This document shows positions 17,479 to 26,254 of a DNA stretch of 64,000 nt, in pieces (the first letter of the stretch is position 1; the number at the start of each line of letters is the position of its first letter). The position numbers were made by a program, and so were the translations under genes. The stretch is from Rhizobiales bacterium dw_265 (GTDB lineage: Bacteria > Pseudomonadota > Alphaproteobacteria > Micropepsales > Micropepsaceae): NCBI GenBank assembly GCA_018449595.1, contig JAAVUU010000004.1, forward strand, positions 124,001-188,000, given 5' to 3'. The notes beneath the pieces are model-generated. The model worked only from the letters and a program-made list of their open reading frames with translations. It ran no database searches and was not told the origin of the DNA.

Positions 17479-18534
17479 CTAGTTCTGGCAATCCAGCAGC
17501 TTGCTGTCGAGCGACGAGCCGATCAGGAGCGTGTTGCCCGCCGACACCGCCGCGCTGGCGCCGGCGATTTCGCCGCCGGCATTGCCATAGACCTGTTCGG
17601 GCTTCTGGGGTTCACCGTTCAGCAGGCCGACGCGGAAGACCTGGGAGGTGGCGCGCTTGCCCGCATCCGCCGTCATGGCCCGCCAGTCGTTCAGCCTGGC
17701 ATGGCCCGCAACCCAAAGCTGGCCCTGATTGTCGATGCTGATTTTTTCCGGCCCGGCCGGCAGGGTCACGGTATCGCCCTCGGTCAAAGTCCCGTTGATG
17801 GGTTCGCGGCTGAAGCTGGTCAGCGAACGGGCGAGCAGGTTGCCCACGATCACATGGCCGCCGTCCGGCGTCAGCACCAGGCTGCGGGTGCCGTAAAAAC
17901 CATCGGCCATCTGGCGGAACATGGTGCCGGTGAAATACAGCACATTGCCGCCCGGAATGACGCCATAGGTCTGGAGGAAATGAATCACGGGATTTTTGCT
18001 GGCCGTGCCATTGGCGACATAGAAGGCGGTGGGGCTGATCGCCGCCACATCCTGGGGATTGATCAGCAGCCCGCCCTCGATGGTCCCTTGCGCCACCAGC
18101 GCGGGCGCGGTGGCGGGGTTGGTGACTTCAAAACTGTCGATGCTGAAACGCCCACTGCTTTTTTTGTTGACCGCGAACAGGAAAAGTCCCGCGCCATCGG
18201 AGGTGCGGTACAGGCCGATGCCGCGCGGGTGGAAATCCCTGGGCCCGCCCGCCAGCTTCACCGGCGCGCCGCCCGACAGCGGCATGGCATAGATGCCGTC
18301 CCGCGCGCCCGCGCCGCGCGCACTACCGACCGAGAGGAAGGCCATGCCATTGGCGGTCTCGATGTCCTGCACCCCCGGCAGGTTGCCGGCGACCTTGCAG
18401 GTGCCCGGAAAGCCCGTATCCACCGATGAAAACACGCCATTCGCATACAGGGCGCGGCCGGCGGCGCTGACGATGACGATGATCGCCAGCACGATCAGGG
18501 CGCGGCCGGGGCGGCGGGGGCGGGTCAATTTCAT
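17479..18534 (-). CDS. Paraoxonase/arylesterase-like beta-propeller protein
   Basis: Likely a six-bladed propeller esterase or lactonase of the PON/SMP-30 type, anchored by an N-terminal hydrophobic segment (ALIVLAIIVIVSAAG). Motifs line up in order with serum paraoxonase: VQDIETANGMAFLSVGSARG, RDFHPRGIGLYRTSDG, NPQDVAAISPTAFYVANG, TRSLVLTPDGGHVIVGNL, EKISIDNQGQLWVAGHA. These are the repeated Ca-binding strand motifs of PON. The 351-residue length matches. The ATG overlaps the stop of the upstream ABC exporter by 3 nt, so they are cotranslated. Substrate is unknown. Confidence 0.78.
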   Translation of the reverse strand: MKLTRPRRPGRALIVLAIIVIVSAAGRALYANGVFSSVDTGFPGTCKVAGNLPGVQDIETANGMAFLSVGSARGAGARDGIYAMPLSGGAPVKLAGGPRDFHPRGIGLYRTSDGAGLFLFAVNKKSSGRFSIDSFEVTNPATAPALVAQGTIEGGLLINPQDVAAISPTAFYVANGTASKNPVIHFLQTYGVIPGGNVLYFTGTMFRQMADGFYGTRSLVLTPDGGHVIVGNLLARSLTSFSREPINGTLTEGDTVTLPAGPEKISIDNQGQLWVAGHARLNDWRAMTADAGKRATSQVFRVGLLNGEPQKPEQVYGNAGGEIAGASAAVSAGNTLLIGSSLDSKLLDCQN

Positions 18535-20360
18535 AGACCCCCACTTCCAATTGTAGAGTCCGCGAATTGCAGCGAGGCGAGACGGGCATAAAGGCCGCCG
18601 CCCGCCATCAGTTCGGCATGATTGCCCTGCGCCACCACCCTGCCCTCCTCCATCACCACAATGCGCTTGAGGCGCTGGATGGTGGAGAAGCGATGCGCGA
18701 TGACCAGGGTGGTGCGCCCCACCATCAGGTTGGCCAGCGCCGTCTGCACCAGCCGTTCATTCTCGGCGTCCAGCGCGCTGGTCGCCTCGTCCAGCAGCAG
18801 CAGCGGCGCGTCGCGCAGGATGGCGCGGGCGATCGCCAGCCGCTGGCGCTGGCCGCCCGACAGGGTCACGCCGCGCTCGCCCACCAAGGTATCGAAGCCG
18901 TCGGGCAGTTTCTCGATGAACTCGCTTGCGGCGGCCGCGGCGGCAGCGGCCTGCACCTGCGCGTCCGTCGCCTCCTCGCGGCCATAGCGGATATTGGCGG
19001 CGATGCTGCCGGAAAAGATCACCGGCTCCTGCGACACCACCGCGATGTTCTTGCGCAGCGCCACCGGGTCCAGATGGGTGATGTCCACGCCGTCAAAGCG
19101 GATCGCCCCGTGTTGCGCCTCGAAAAACCGCAGCATCAGCTGGAACACGGTGGACTTGCCCGCGCCGGACGGGCCCACCAGCGCCACCGCCTCGCCGCCG
19201 GCGACGTTGAGCGAAAAACCGTTCAGCGCCTTGAAATCGGGACGGGTGGGATAGCGGAAGGTCACGCCCTCGAACACCACCGCGCCGCTGGGCTTTGCCG
19301 GCAGCGCCAGCGGCCGCGCCGGCACGGCGATGGCGGACTTCTCATGCAGCAATTCCATCAGCCGTTCCGTGGCCCCGGCGGCGCGCTGCAAATCGCCCCA
19401 CACTTCGCTGAGCGAACCGACGCCGCCGCCCACCAGCACGCCATAAAAGATGAAGGCCACCAGCTCGCCGCCACTGACCCGTCCGGCGATCACATCATGC
19501 AGGCCGACCAGCGCCACCGTCGCCAGGCTGGCAAAGGCCATGAAGATCGCCACCGCCGTCAGCACGGCGCGCGCCTTGGTGCGGCGCTGGGCATAGACGA
19601 AGGCGCGCTCGACCGCCTCGCCGAAAGCGCGGCGTTCGTAATTCTCCTGGGTAAAGGCCTGCACCGTGGGCACGGCGTTCAGGGTCTCGGTGCCGCGCGC
19701 CGCCGTTTCGGCGATGGAATCCTGGCTGGCGCGCGACAGCGTGCGCACCCAGCGGCCGAACAGCAGCATCGGCAGCATCACCAGCACCACCGCCCCCACC
19801 ACCAGCGCCGCGAGATGGAAGCTGGTGACGAACATCAGGATCAACCCGCCCACCAGGTTGACCAGGTTGCGCATGGCGACCGAGGCGGACGAGCCCACCA
19901 CGGTCTGGATCAGGGTGGTGTCGGCGGTCATGCGCGACAGCACTTCGCCGGTGCGCGTGACCTCGAAGAATTGCGGGCTCAGCCCCAGCACATTGTCGAA
20001 CACCGCCTTGCGGATGTCGGCCACCACCCGCTCGCCCAGCCAGGTCACGGCATAGAAGCGGGTGGCGGTGGCCAGGCCCAGCACGGCGGCGGCCAGGATA
20101 AAGGCGGCATAGAAGCCGGTCAGGGCATGGGCCTGGGCCGCGTTCAGCCCCCGCGCATTCACCAGGCCGGAGGCGAACTGGGGCAGGATCAGGGTAGCGG
20201 CGGAAGAGGCGACCAGCGCCAGCATCGCCACCACGATCCGGCCGCGATAGGGCCTCAGGAACGGCAGGACGCCCCGCAGCGGGGCCAGGGACCGGCTTTT
20301 GGGCCGCCCCGCCGCCACCCGGGCGGTTTCCTTAACAAAGTCGCTGTCACCCCTGGCCAA
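18531..20360 (-). CDS. ABC exporter, fused permease/ATPase (MsbA-like)
   Basis: A half-size exporter, six membrane helices (about residues 30-330) followed by an ATPase domain. ATPase motifs are intact: Walker A LVGPSGAGKSTVFQLMLRFF, Q-loop AVVSQEPVIFSGSIAANIRY, signature LSGGQRQRLAIARAILRD, Walker B LLLLDEATSALDAE and H-loop IAHRFSTIQRL. It should work as a homodimer exporting a lipid, peptide or drug; the substrate cannot be read from sequence. The start is TTG 20360 with AGGA 9 nt upstream. The TGA overlaps the paraoxonase-like gene. Confidence 0.9.
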   Translation of the reverse strand: MARGDSDFVKETARVAAGRPKSRSLAPLRGVLPFLRPYRGRIVVAMLALVASSAATLILPQFASGLVNARGLNAAQAHALTGFYAAFILAAAVLGLATATRFYAVTWLGERVVADIRKAVFDNVLGLSPQFFEVTRTGEVLSRMTADTTLIQTVVGSSASVAMRNLVNLVGGLILMFVTSFHLAALVVGAVVLVMLPMLLFGRWVRTLSRASQDSIAETAARGTETLNAVPTVQAFTQENYERRAFGEAVERAFVYAQRRTKARAVLTAVAIFMAFASLATVALVGLHDVIAGRVSGGELVAFIFYGVLVGGGVGSLSEVWGDLQRAAGATERLMELLHEKSAIAVPARPLALPAKPSGAVVFEGVTFRYPTRPDFKALNGFSLNVAGGEAVALVGPSGAGKSTVFQLMLRFFEAQHGAIRFDGVDITHLDPVALRKNIAVVSQEPVIFSGSIAANIRYGREEATDAQVQAAAAAAAASEFIEKLPDGFDTLVGERGVTLSGGQRQRLAIARAILRDAPLLLLDEATSALDAENERLVQTALANLMVGRTTLVIAHRFSTIQRLKRIVVMEEGRVVAQGNHAELMAGGGLYARLASLQFADSTIGSGGL

Positions 20361-20541
20361 GCCGGCAGTCCTGCTGAAAGAGAGGCTGTATATAGGGCCG
20401 AAACCGCCAAAGGAACCGGGGTGCGCGCACTTGCCTTTTGGGGCCCGCCTCCCTTATAAGCCCCGGCTCGCATGCCTTTCCGACTTTGGCGGCTTCGCCG
20501 CCGGGGCGGAATGGGCGTAGCGCCACGAGAAGGTACGCGTC

Positions 20542-20766
20542 ATGAAAAAGGGCATCCACCCCGATTATCACTTTGTCGAAGTTCAGCTGAACGACGGCAC
20601 CACCTACAAGACGCGCACCACCTATGGCACCGCGGGCCAGAAGATCACCCTGGACATCGACCCCTCGACCCACCCGGCCTGGACCGGCGGCCAGCAGCAG
20701 CTGATGGACCGCGGCGGACGTCTGACGCGCTTCAACAAGAAGTTCGCGGGCTTTGTGAAGTCGTAA
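20542..20766 (+). CDS. rpmE: 50S ribosomal protein L31
   Basis: Large-subunit protein L31. The 74-residue product has the family start [20 protein letters not shown], a [20 protein letters not shown] stretch and the closing [13 protein letters not shown]. It lacks the zinc-binding cysteines of C+ L31, so it is the zinc-independent (C-) form. GAGAAGG precedes the ATG. It diverges from the ABC exporter and ends in a strong terminator. Confidence 0.96.
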   Translation: MKKGIHPDYHFVEVQLNDGTTYKTRTTYGTAGQKITLDIDPSTHPAWTGGQQQLMDRGGRLTRFNKKFAGFVKS

Positions 20767-20788
20767 GGTCTTCGCTATCGGATATGAA

Positions 20789-20819
20789 AACGCCGCCGGT
20801 CATCCCGGCGGCGTTTTTG
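20789..20819 (+). terminator. Rho-independent terminator of rpmE
   Basis: A perfect 11-bp stem, AACGCCGCCGG (20789-20799) with 20805-20815, followed by TTTTTG. Immediately beyond is the stop of the convergent DUF1465 gene. Confidence 0.9.
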
Positions 20820-20822
20820 CTT

Positions 20823-21314
20823 CTACTTGGCGAAGGCCTGGGCCAGCGCGTCCTGCTGCGCCCGCGCGCCGGGCGGCGGCGGCACATCTTCGCCGAACAG
20901 CAGATCGTCCAGCCGGGCGATGCGGCGATACAGGTTGTCGCTGCGATGGAGCAGGTCCTTCAACTCGCCCGGCAGCGGCGCGACATCCTCGGCGCACGCC
21001 CCCAGGCAGATTTCACGGCTGCCCAGCCGGTAGCGCTCGCTCATGGCGTCATCGCGTTCCATGTCGCCGTCGCGCACCGCGCGCTGCACCAGGAGCCAGC
21101 TTGCCGCCTGCATCAGGCGGGTGGTGACGCGCATGCTTTCGCCGGCATAAAGCATCGCCGCCTTGCGTGGCAGCACGCGCGCCTCCTCGCGGCCCCTGCC
21201 GTCGAGATAGCGGGCGGTTTCCTCCACCAACGCCATGCCTTCGTCAAAAGTCCGGTCGAACATGGCGGAGTCGGTAAAGGCCTGCGCCTGGCTTTCCATC
21301 TGTCCGTTGAGCAT
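20823..21314 (-). CDS. DUF1465 family protein
   Basis: A 163-residue, mostly helical cytosolic protein typical of alphaproteobacteria. Recognisable parts are FDRTFDEGMALVEETARYLD, the MRVTTRLMQAASWLLVQRAV block with AVRDGDMERDDAMSERYRLG, and LLHRSDNLYRRIARLDDLLF near the end. These match the DUF1465 family. The start is set at ATG 21314, with GGGGGCG upstream; a TTG at 21347 would add 11 residues. Together with DUF1192 and the quinone oxidoreductase next to it, this is a gene order seen in many alphaproteobacteria. I do not assert a function. Confidence 0.82.
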   Translation of the reverse strand: MLNGQMESQAQAFTDSAMFDRTFDEGMALVEETARYLDGRGREEARVLPRKAAMLYAGESMRVTTRLMQAASWLLVQRAVRDGDMERDDAMSERYRLGSREICLGACAEDVAPLPGELKDLLHRSDNLYRRIARLDDLLFGEDVPPPPGARAQQDALAQAFAK

Positions 21315-21412
21315 TTCGCCCCCAATCTGTGAGGCCGACGCTAGCAAGTCACATCAGCGTCGCAAAGCGGATTGGTTGGTAAACGGCATTCCTGCTGTGC
21401 AAATTAACGCAT

Positions 21413-21598
21413 TCACTTTTTGAAAAGGCTTTCCGCGGCCGATTTCGTGGCATGACGCGCCGCAATAGCCTCGCGGCAGCGCGCAACTTCCTCTTCCAGC
21501 CAGGCGATGCGCCTTTCCAGTTCATGCGCGGAAAGCGTGGAAATATCCTCGCCCGGCACAATCTGCGGCGGCTTCCTGCGCGGTTCGTCGAGATCCAT
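21413..21598 (-). CDS. DUF1192 family small protein
   Basis: A 61-residue protein whose core, ISTLSAHELERRIAWLEEEV then ARCREAI, is the DUF1192 signature: a short amphipathic coiled coil preceded by an acidic MDLDEPRRK segment. It sits next to DUF1465, as usual. The open frame extends far upstream antisense to the quinone oxidoreductase, so the start was fixed at the Met opening the conserved N-terminus. Function unknown. Confidence 0.82.
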   Translation of the reverse strand: MDLDEPRRKPPQIVPGEDISTLSAHELERRIAWLEEEVARCREAIAARHATKSAAESLFKK

Positions 21599-21655
21599 CG
21601 TCCGATTTTCGTTCCGGCCCTTTTCCAGTTTAGTGTGGCCCAAAAGGCGCGCCCG

Positions 21656-22624
21656 ATGAAAGTCATTCATGTTGAAAATCCCGGCCCGGACTACCGCCTG
21701 GTGCCGGGCGAGGCCCCCATGCCGCAACCCGGCGCGGGCGAAGTGCTGATCCGGGTCGCGGCGGCGGGGCTCAACAATGCCGACCTGCTGCAGGCGCGCG
21801 GCAGATATCCCGTGCCGCCCGGGGCGCCGGAACTGCTGGGCATGGAAGTGTCGGGCACCATCGCAAATGCCGGCGACAGCGGGTTGGCGGTGGGCGCACA
21901 GGTATGCGCCCTGCTGCCGGGCGGCGGCTATGGCGAATATGCGCTCGCCCATGAAAGCTGCGTGCTGCCGGTTCCCAGGGGCGTGGACCTGGTCGCGGCG
22001 GCGGGCCTGCCGGAAGCCGTCTTCACCGCCTGGACCAACATCAGGGATACCGGGCGGCTGCGCGGCCATGAAACGCTGCTGGTGCATGGCGGCACCAGCG
22101 GCATCGGCAGCATCGCCATCCAGATTTTCGCCGCGCGCGGCAACCGGGTGTTCGCCACCGCCGGGTCCGCCGCGAAATGCGCCGCCTGCCTGGGCTTCGG
22201 CGCGGCGCGGGCGATCGACTATCGCACCGAGGATTTCGTCGCCGTGGTGAAGGAAGAAACCGGCGGCGTGGGCGTGAATGTGATCCTGGACATGGTCGGA
22301 GGCCGCTACATCCAGCGCAATATCGAAGCGGCAGGCCTGTGGGGCCGCATCGTCAATATCGCCTATCAGGACGGCACCCGGGCGGAGGTGAATTTCGCAC
22401 CCGTTCTGGTCAAGCGGCTGACCCTGGCGGCCACCACCTTGCGCGGCCGCAGCTGGGAGGAGAAACGGGCCATCCGCGACGCCCTGGCCCGCGAGGTCTG
22501 GCCGCTGGTCGGCAGCCGCATAAAGCCCGTGATCGACCGGGTTTTTCCCCTGGCCGAGGCCCAGCAAGCCCATGCCGCCATGGCCCAGGGCGGCCATATC
22601 GGGAAGATACTCCTAAGCCTCTGA
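21656..22624 (+). CDS. NAD(P)H-quinone oxidoreductase, PIG3-type MDR
   Basis: A zinc-independent medium-chain reductase of the QOR/PIG3 family that reduces quinones with NADPH. The GroES-like part has PGAGEVLIRVAAAGLNNADL and GMEVSGTIANAG. The nucleotide-binding Rossmann fold has LLVHGGTSGIGSIAIQIFAA, as in PIG3 (VHGGxSGIG). It ends AQQAHAAMAQGGHIGKILL, the family C-terminus. 322 residues is normal. The ATG at 21656 begins MKVIHVENPGP; no zinc ligands of alcohol dehydrogenases are seen. It diverges from DUF1192 with a 57-nt gap. Confidence 0.9.
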   Translation: MKVIHVENPGPDYRLVPGEAPMPQPGAGEVLIRVAAAGLNNADLLQARGRYPVPPGAPELLGMEVSGTIANAGDSGLAVGAQVCALLPGGGYGEYALAHESCVLPVPRGVDLVAAAGLPEAVFTAWTNIRDTGRLRGHETLLVHGGTSGIGSIAIQIFAARGNRVFATAGSAAKCAACLGFGAARAIDYRTEDFVAVVKEETGGVGVNVILDMVGGRYIQRNIEAAGLWGRIVNIAYQDGTRAEVNFAPVLVKRLTLAATTLRGRSWEEKRAIRDALAREVWPLVGSRIKPVIDRVFPLAEAQQAHAAMAQGGHIGKILLSL

Positions 22625-22736
22625 AACCCTTTGCGTTGGTGGGGACATCCCGCTAAAAGACCGTCCTTCCTCGAAAGCACCAAGCCTTCAAGGATCGGCT
22701 GGCCCGGTGAACGGGCTTCCGACACAGGAGAAGATT

Positions 22737-23432
22737 ATGGCCGTCGAACAAAGACCCCTGATGCCCAAGGCCACCGCCGTCTGGCTGGTGGACAATACCG
22801 GCTTGAGCTTCGAGCAGATCGCCGATTTCTGCGGCCTGCACCCGCTGGAAGTGAAGGGCATCGCCGACGAGGATGTCGCCAAGGGCATCAAGGGCCAGGA
22901 CCCGGTCGCCACCGGCCAGCTCACCCGCGAGCAGATCGCCGATGCCGAGAAGCATCCCGCCAAGCGCCTGAAGATGGCCGCGCCCAAGCACAAGATGCCC
23001 AATGTGCGCCTGAAGCGCGCCCCGCGCTACACCCCGGTCAGCAAGCGCCAGGACAAGCCCGATGCGGTCTATTGGCTGATCAAGAACCATCCGGAATTCA
23101 CCGACAGCGAGATCATCAAGCTGATCGGCACTACCAAGGCGACCATCGCCAAGATCCGCGAGCGTTCGCACTGGAACGCGGCCAACATCAAGGCGGTGGA
23201 CCCGGTGACCCTGGGCCTGACCTCGCAGCTGGAACTGGACCTGGCGGTGACCCGCGCCGGCGCCCGCGTCGATCGCGCTACCAAGCGCGCCACCAGAAGG
23301 GGCCCGTCGCTGAAGTCCATCTCGGAAACCACCGGCGATCCGCTGAAGATGCCGGACGTGGTGCCGCAGCCCGGCGAAGGCGAACCGGCGTCGGATGACT
23401 ACAATCTGTCGAGCGAATTGGAACAGGACTAA
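22737..23432 (+). CDS. trcR: DUF1013 cell-cycle regulator (TrcR-type)
   Basis: The 231-residue product has the DUF1013 core KATAVWLVDNTGLSFEQIAD and FCGLHPLEVKGIADEDVAKG. A second helix-turn-helix-like block is WLIKNHPEFTDSEIIKLIGT then TKATIAKIRERSHWN. The family is alphaproteobacterial, and its Caulobacter member is listed as the cell-cycle transcriptional regulator TrcR. Two HTH-like segments around a basic linker support DNA binding. AGGAG stands before the ATG. It is monocistronic, ended by a class B repeat. The symbol is taken from family naming. Confidence 0.85.
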   Translation: MAVEQRPLMPKATAVWLVDNTGLSFEQIADFCGLHPLEVKGIADEDVAKGIKGQDPVATGQLTREQIADAEKHPAKRLKMAAPKHKMPNVRLKRAPRYTPVSKRQDKPDAVYWLIKNHPEFTDSEIIKLIGTTKATIAKIRERSHWNAANIKAVDPVTLGLTSQLELDLAVTRAGARVDRATKRATRRGPSLKSISETTGDPLKMPDVVPQPGEGEPASDDYNLSSELEQD

Positions 23433-23435
23433 GTT

Positions 23436-23553
23436 GTCATTCCCGCGCACGCGGGAATCCAACTTTCCATCCCGCGACGCACAGGTGAAGCTGGATACCC
23501 GCTGGAGTTTATCCTCCGGCCCCGCGCAGCGGGGACCGGGGGACGGGAATGAC
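23436..23553. repeat. Class B palindromic intergenic element, long form
   Basis: Left hairpin GTCATTCCCGCGCACGCGGG with AATCCAACTT; right arm AAGCTGGATACCCGCTGGAG ... GACGGGAATGAC. The arms CCAACTT and AAGCTGG face each other across the centre. It lies between convergent trcR and the YqaA-like gene and may act as their shared terminator. Confidence 0.78.
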
Positions 23554-23561
23554 AGTTTCGT

Positions 23562-24197
23562 TCAGAGATACTTCAGCGCCACAAACCCCAGCACCAGCAC
23601 GACCAGGAATCCGATCAGCGCCACTTCGAGATATTTCTCCAGCAGCACCTGCGCCCGTTCGCCGAACAGCGTGACCAGCAGGCCCTCGATCACGACATAG
23701 CGAACCGAGCGTGTCACCGCCGAATAGAGCATGAACAGCGGGAAGCTGACGCCCGCCAGCCCGCTGGCGATGGTCACCAGCTTGTAGGGGATCGGCGTCG
23801 CGCCCTGCACCATGATCAGATAGGCATTGTTGCTGTACTTGTGGCGCAGGGCCTCGACCTGTTCCAGGGGCACATGCAACAGGTGAATCAGCCACAGCCC
23901 GGCCGTCTCCCAGAACAGATGGCCGATGGCATAACCCAGCGCGCCGCCGGTCACCGACCAGAACGCCACCCAGGCGCCCAGCCGGAAGGCGCGCTTGCGG
24001 TCGGCCAGCATCATCGGCAGCACCATCACATCGGCGGGGATAGGAAAGAAGCTGGCCTCGGCAAAGGCAAAGGCCGCCACCGCCGCCCAGGCATGCCGGC
24101 CCTTGGCGTTGGCCAGCATCCAGGCATAGACGGCGCGCAGGCCCCACTTCTTCTTTTCAAGAGCGGGTTTCTTTTCAGGCTGATCGAGAGCGGTCAT
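23562..24197 (-). CDS. YqaA/DedA-like membrane protein (VTT domain)
   Basis: A 211-residue inner-membrane protein with four to five hydrophobic segments. Features of the YqaA branch of the SNARE-associated/VTT superfamily are FAFAEASFFPIPADVMVLPM, SVTGGALGYAIGHLFWETAG, a YLIMVQGATPIPYKLVTIAS re-entrant-type segment with a conserved Pro and Lys, and a C-terminal helix LIGFLVVLVLGFVAL. The family includes lipid scramblases and undecaprenyl-phosphate translocases; the substrate here is not determined. The start was chosen at the Met of MTALDQPEKK, since 38 extra upstream residues look non-native. Confidence 0.82.
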   Translation of the reverse strand: MTALDQPEKKPALEKKKWGLRAVYAWMLANAKGRHAWAAVAAFAFAEASFFPIPADVMVLPMMLADRKRAFRLGAWVAFWSVTGGALGYAIGHLFWETAGLWLIHLLHVPLEQVEALRHKYSNNAYLIMVQGATPIPYKLVTIASGLAGVSFPLFMLYSAVTRSVRYVVIEGLLVTLFGERAQVLLEKYLEVALIGFLVVLVLGFVALKYL

Positions 24198-24376
24198 GGG
24201 CAGGGCTTCTACATTGCCGTGATGGCAACGTCCAACCTTGCCGCCAAATACGGCTTTCTTTAGCGTGCGCGGCGCCATGGCCGCCCAAAAGCCCCGAAGC
24301 AAAACCGTCACAAAGCGCGAATTCGCCCGGCGCGAACCGGCGAAAAGCCTGTGACGCTTGATTCAAAAGGCGGGCG

Positions 24377-25093
24377 ATGGCCAGCCGCTATGCCATCGCC
24401 TTTGTCTTCATCACCTTCCTGCTGGACACCATCGGCCTGGGCATCGTCATCCCGGTGGCGCCGGGCCTGATCGCGCAGTTGACCCACACGCCGGTCAGCG
24501 GCGCGGCGCGCTGGGGCGGCTGGCTGTTCTTCGTCTATGCCCTGATGCAGTTTCTCAGCGCGCCGGTAATCGGCAACCTGTCGGATCGCTTCGGGCGGCG
24601 GCCCGTGCTGATCCTGTCGCTGCTGGTGCTGGGCGTGGATTATGCGATCACGGGTCTGGCCCCCACCATCGCCTGGCTGTTTGCGGGCCGCGCCTTGTCG
24701 GGCATGGCGGGCGCCAGCTATCCCACCGTCAACGCCTATATCGCCGATGTCTCGCCGCCCGAGAAACGCGCCGCCAATTTCGGCATTGTCGGCGCGGCCT
24801 TCGGCCTGGGCTTCATCCTGGGCCCGGCCGTGGGCGGCGTGGGCAATCCGGCGCTGAACGCCATCCTGACCCAGGATGTGCCGGCGACCGGGCAAGGCGA
24901 ACTGCAAGGCGCGGCCTCCAGCCTCACCAGCCTGGCATCGGTGCTTGCGATGTGGGCCATGCCCACGCTGTTCGCCTGGTTTTCAGGGCCGTCGGCGCCG
25001 GTTTCTTTTCCGGGCGCGGCCTTCCTTGCCGCCGCCTTGTGCGAACTGGGCGCGCTGGCCCTGTTCGCACGGCGACCCGGAAAAGCTAGTTGA
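24377..25093 (+). CDS. Internally deleted MFS (TetA/TCR-type) transporter
   Basis: The first ~155 residues match the N-terminal half of tetracycline/multidrug MFS antiporters: [59 protein letters not shown], then [13 protein letters not shown]. The next residues, [20 protein letters not shown] with [15 protein letters not shown], belong to the far C-terminal part of the same family. About 150 residues (roughly TM6-TM10) are missing, with no frameshift. The product is 238 residues against ~400 normally, so it is probably non-functional or a remnant. Its last 8 nt overlap the convergent ydcH-like gene. Confidence 0.78.
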   Translation: MASRYAIAFVFITFLLDTIGLGIVIPVAPGLIAQLTHTPVSGAARWGGWLFFVYALMQFLSAPVIGNLSDRFGRRPVLILSLLVLGVDYAITGLAPTIAWLFAGRALSGMAGASYPTVNAYIADVSPPEKRAANFGIVGAAFGLGFILGPAVGGVGNPALNAILTQDVPATGQGELQGAASSLTSLASVLAMWAMPTLFAWFSGPSAPVSFPGAAFLAAALCELGALALFARRPGKAS

Positions 25094-25259
25094 TGACGGC
25101 GCGCAGCCGTTCCAGTTCGTCCTTGATTCGGAGTTTTTGTTTCTTGAGCGCGGCGACCCGCAGCTCGTCCCAGTCGGGATTGGACATCTCACTGTTGATG
25201 ATGTCCTCGATTTTTCTGTGCTGGGTGGACAGGTGATTGATATGTCCCTGTAGCGCCAT
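25086..25259 (-). CDS. YdcH/DUF465 small protein (copy 1)
   Basis: A 57-residue helical-hairpin protein: [20 protein letters not shown], then [20 protein letters not shown] and [11 protein letters not shown]. The pattern L..H..L...I......D...L..LKK.KL.LKDE is the YdcH/DUF465 signature. Its function is unknown. It is too short for many gene callers but has clear family conservation. It ends 8 nt inside the convergent truncated transporter gene. A second member lies at 26035. Confidence 0.82.
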   Translation of the reverse strand: MALQGHINHLSTQHRKIEDIINSEMSNPDWDELRVAALKKQKLRIKDELERLRAVIN

Positions 25260-25417
25260 GCATGCACCTCCGTGTTGAAGAACCCGGCTGGCGCGCGCAG
25301 ATTTGGCGCACGCGCCTGGCCCGAAAATTCAACCACCAAAGGCCCTGGCTGTCATCCCCCAAAACGGGCGGAACCGAAACTCTTTGCGCTTGACTCCAGA
25401 AGTGCTAACGCAAGGCC

Positions 25418-26038
25418 ATGACAGGCAGGGACCGGCAAAAAGACGAGGCGGAACGGCTGGTTATCGGCCTGTCGGGCGCGTCCGGCGTGGCCTATGGCAT
25501 CCGCCTTCTGGAAGCCTGCCGCGAGCTTGGGATCGAATCCCATCTGGTGATGACCAAGCCCGCGGAAATGACCATCGGCTATGAAACCGATCTTTCGCCC
25601 AAGCAGGTCGCGGCCAAGGCGGATTATTCCTACGCCGTCAGCGATATCGCCGCCCCCATCGCCAGCGGCAGCTTCAAGACCCGCGGCATGATCGTGGCGC
25701 CTTGCAGCGTGCGCAGCATGAGCGAGATCGCCACCGGCGTGACCACCAACTGCCTGACGCGCGCCGCCGATGTGATGCTGAAGGAACGCCGCCCGCTGGT
25801 CTTGATGGTGCGCGAGACGCCGCTGCACCTGGGGCACCTGCGCACCATGACGGCGCTGGCGGAAATGGGCGCCATCATCCTGCCGCCGGTGCCGGCCTTT
25901 TATGCCGAGCCCAAGACCTTGCGCGACCTGGTGGACCAGATGGTGGGGCGCTGCCTGGACCTGTTCGGTTACGACTGGCCCGACGTGAAGCGCTGGGGCG
26001 AGGATGTGGCCAAAAGCCGGCGGAAGAAGAAGCCATGA
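25418..26038 (+). CDS. ubiX: Flavin prenyltransferase UbiX
   Basis: UbiX makes prenylated FMN, the cofactor of UbiD decarboxylase in ubiquinone synthesis. The motifs are LVIGLSGASGVAYGIRLLEA at the N-terminus, the APCSVRSMSEIATGVTTNCL block (Ser/flavin contacts), and RRPLVLMVRETPLHLGHLRT followed by ILPPVPAFYAEPKTL. 206 residues is normal. The stop overlaps the ATG of the next YdcH-like gene (ATGA). A COQ9-family gene lies at 46.7 kb, but no ubiD is in the window. Confidence 0.95.
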   Translation: MTGRDRQKDEAERLVIGLSGASGVAYGIRLLEACRELGIESHLVMTKPAEMTIGYETDLSPKQVAAKADYSYAVSDIAAPIASGSFKTRGMIVAPCSVRSMSEIATGVTTNCLTRAADVMLKERRPLVLMVRETPLHLGHLRTMTALAEMGAIILPPVPAFYAEPKTLRDLVDQMVGRCLDLFGYDWPDVKRWGEDVAKSRRKKKP

Positions 26039-26250
26039 GCCGGGTGGTTGGGCCTGATGAAGTCGCCGCCCGCGCCAAGCTGGCGCAGTTGAGCCAGGAG
26101 CATCGCGACCTGGACACGGCGATCGCCGACATGGCGGCATCGGGCAATCCCGACCTGATGGCGATGGCGCGGCTGAAAAAGCGCAAGCTGCAGCTGAAGG
26201 ACGAGATCACCGAGATCAACAACGGGCTGCTGCCGGATATCATTGCTTAA
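26035..26250 (+). CDS. YdcH/DUF465 small protein (copy 2)
   Basis: The 71-residue product has LAQLSQEHRDLDTAIADMAA and MAMARLKKRKLQLKDEITEI, the L.QEH..LD......P....RLKKRKL.LKDEI signature of DUF465. It is translationally coupled to ubiX through an ATGA overlap and so likely cotranscribed. Function unknown. It is followed by a GC-rich double-hairpin element before alaS, which is convergent. Confidence 0.84.
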   Translation: MSRVVGPDEVAARAKLAQLSQEHRDLDTAIADMAASGNPDLMAMARLKKRKLQLKDEITEINNGLLPDIIA

Positions 26251-26254
26251 TTCT

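Noticed and set aside
18567..20459. 630-codon plus-strand frame antisense to the ABC exporter
   Set aside because: It is a compositional shadow; the minus frame has all ABC ATPase motifs.
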